Position numbers and translations under genes: made by a program. Of a stretch of 7,438 nt of DNA, positions 6,565 through 7,438 are shown piece by piece; within the stretch, counting starts at the first letter, position 1; every line of letters begins with the position of its first letter. Origin of the DNA: an uncultured bacterium (GTDB lineage: Bacteria > Bacteroidota > Bacteroidia > CAILMK01). The stretch covers positions 1 through 7,438 of the forward strand of contig CAILMK010000172.1 in NCBI GenBank assembly GCA_903835275.1, written 5' to 3'. The notes below the pieces were generated by a model. It was given only the letters and a program-made list of their open reading frames with translations. It was not told where the DNA came from and did no database searches.

Positions 6565-7438
6565 ATGACTTTAAAGTTTGATATACCAATGAGCAATTCA
6601 ATTATCAAAGTATTTGGTGTAGGCGGTGGCGGAAGCAATGCTGTAAACCACATGTACAAACTTGGCATTAAAGGCGTGGACTTTGTTGTCTGCAATACAG
6701 ATGCGCAAGCCCTCGAATTAAGCCCTGTTCCCATTAAATTACAAATAGGGAATCACCTTACTGACGGAAGGGGTGCAGGCTCCAAACCGGAAGTGGGCCA
6801 GAAAGCTGCGCAGGAAAGTATTGAGGAGATCAAGAACGTACTTTCCCAGCACACCAAAATGGTATTCATCACTGCCGGCATGGGCGGCGGTACCGGAACA
6901 GGTGCTGCTCCTGTAATTGCGCAGGCAGCGAGGGAACTCGGTGTACTTACAGTGGGGATCGTTTCAAAGCCATTCCTGTTTGAAGGCCCGCAAAGGAATG
7001 GAAAAGCAAGGGAAGGAATTGAAAACCTGAGGAAGTATGTAGATACTCTTTTGGTTATTGATAATGAAAAGATCCGCGAAATATTCGGCAACGCAAAATT
7101 TTCCGAAGCATTTGCACAGGCGGATAATATCCTTGCTACCGCAGCTAAAGGTATCGCGGAAATTATAACTGTTACAGGATACATCAACGTGGATTTCGAA
7201 GATGTACGTACTGTAATGTCTGATAGCGGTGTTGCCATCATGGGTTGTGGTCTGGGTGTTGGTGAAGACAGGGCGCTGAATGCAGTTATGGGTGCACTTG
7301 ATTCACCGTTACTAAGTGAAAACAACATTCATGGTGCGGCAAATATTTTATTAAATATCACAAGTGGCACTGATGAAATTTCAATGGACGAAATTTCACA
7401 GATCACTTCTTATATACAGGAAGAAGCAGGAAGCGAAA
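6565..7438 (+). CDS. ftsZ: Cell division protein FtsZ, 3'-truncated by window edge
   Basis: FtsZ is the tubulin-like GTPase whose filaments form the division ring. The window shows 291 codons with no stop, so the 3' end lies beyond base 7438. Visible parts are the T1 loop GVGGGGSNAVN (18-28), CNTDAQAL (43-50), a T3 loop GRGAGSKPEVG (68-78), the tubulin signature GMGGGTGTGAAP (105-116) and the T7 synergy loop NVDFEDV (208-214). D210 and D213 match the catalytic aspartates that complete the GTPase site of the adjacent subunit. The GTPase domain is nearly complete; the C-terminal linker and the conserved peptide that binds FtsA are not visible. The start at 6565 is chosen because of the AAGGAG eight bases upstream. 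Its N-terminus, MTLKFDIPMSNSIIKV, also resembles the FDLP-containing starts I recall from Bacteroidota FtsZ. No frameshift or missing key residue is seen. Confidence 0.97.
   Translation, partial: MTLKFDIPMSNSIIKVFGVGGGGSNAVNHMYKLGIKGVDFVVCNTDAQALELSPVPIKLQIGNHLTDGRGAGSKPEVGQKAAQESIEEIKNVLSQHTKMVFITAGMGGGTGTGAAPVIAQAARELGVLTVGIVSKPFLFEGPQRNGKAREGIENLRKYVDTLLVIDNEKIREIFGNAKFSEAFAQADNILATAAKGIAEIITVTGYINVDFEDVRTVMSDSGVAIMGCGLGVGEDRALNAVMGALDSPLLSENNIHGAANILLNITSGTDEISMDEISQITSYIQEEAGSE

Noticed and set aside
6753..7328. Antisense frame of 191 codons opposite ftsZ.
   Set aside because: It is a shadow of the strongly conserved ftsZ frame; its serine- and proline-rich translation has no recognisable motif.

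Overview
The window is a contiguous piece of a division and cell wall (dcw) cluster, all on the + strand. In order it holds the 3' part of murD, then ftsW, murG, murC, ftsQ, ftsA and the 5' part of ftsZ. Several things point to a member of the Bacteroidota. The order murD-ftsW-murG-murC-ftsQ-ftsA-ftsZ has no murB or ddl between murC and ftsQ. The motif variants also fit that phylum as I remember it: FQTSD in FtsW, NPYADFIFA in FtsW, EQNSYPG in MurG, and QRIPVAR followed by YYIDNEG in FtsQ. Most starts lack a Shine-Dalgarno sequence. I cannot name a genus.

Layout: 1-687 is the C-terminal half of MurD, open at the left edge. A 104-base AT-rich gap (688-791) is the only sizeable non-coding stretch. 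FtsW occupies 792-1949. A 50-base gap (1950-1999) follows and contains a small imperfect palindrome. MurG (2000-3124) overlaps MurC (3114-4478) by 11 bases, and MurC starts at GTG. MurC overlaps FtsQ (4475-5269) by 4 bases (ATGA). FtsQ abuts FtsA (5270-6544) with no base between stop and start. After 20 bases that include a clear AAGGAG, FtsZ begins at 6565 and runs off the right edge. No stretch over 300 bases lacks a gene, and I see no rRNA, tRNA, CRISPR, insertion sequence or convincing terminator.

Function: MurC and MurD add L-Ala and D-Glu to UDP-MurNAc in the cytoplasm. MurG adds GlcNAc to lipid I to make lipid II at the inner face of the membrane. FtsW is the septal SEDS glycosyltransferase that polymerises lipid II. 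FtsZ is the tubulin-like ring protein, FtsA ties it to the membrane, and FtsQ is the bitopic scaffold linking the ring to the periplasmic synthesis machinery. The tight junctions suggest one transcript with translational coupling from murG to ftsA.

All seven genes look intact where visible, with their key motifs in place. I found no undescribed system here; this is a conserved housekeeping region. Points worth a second look are the isolated strong Shine-Dalgarno before ftsZ, the GTG start and overlap of murC, the palindrome between ftsW and murG, the sharp GC swing between murG (about 25% in sampled lines) and the 5' part of ftsA (up to 60%), and a few motif substitutions.
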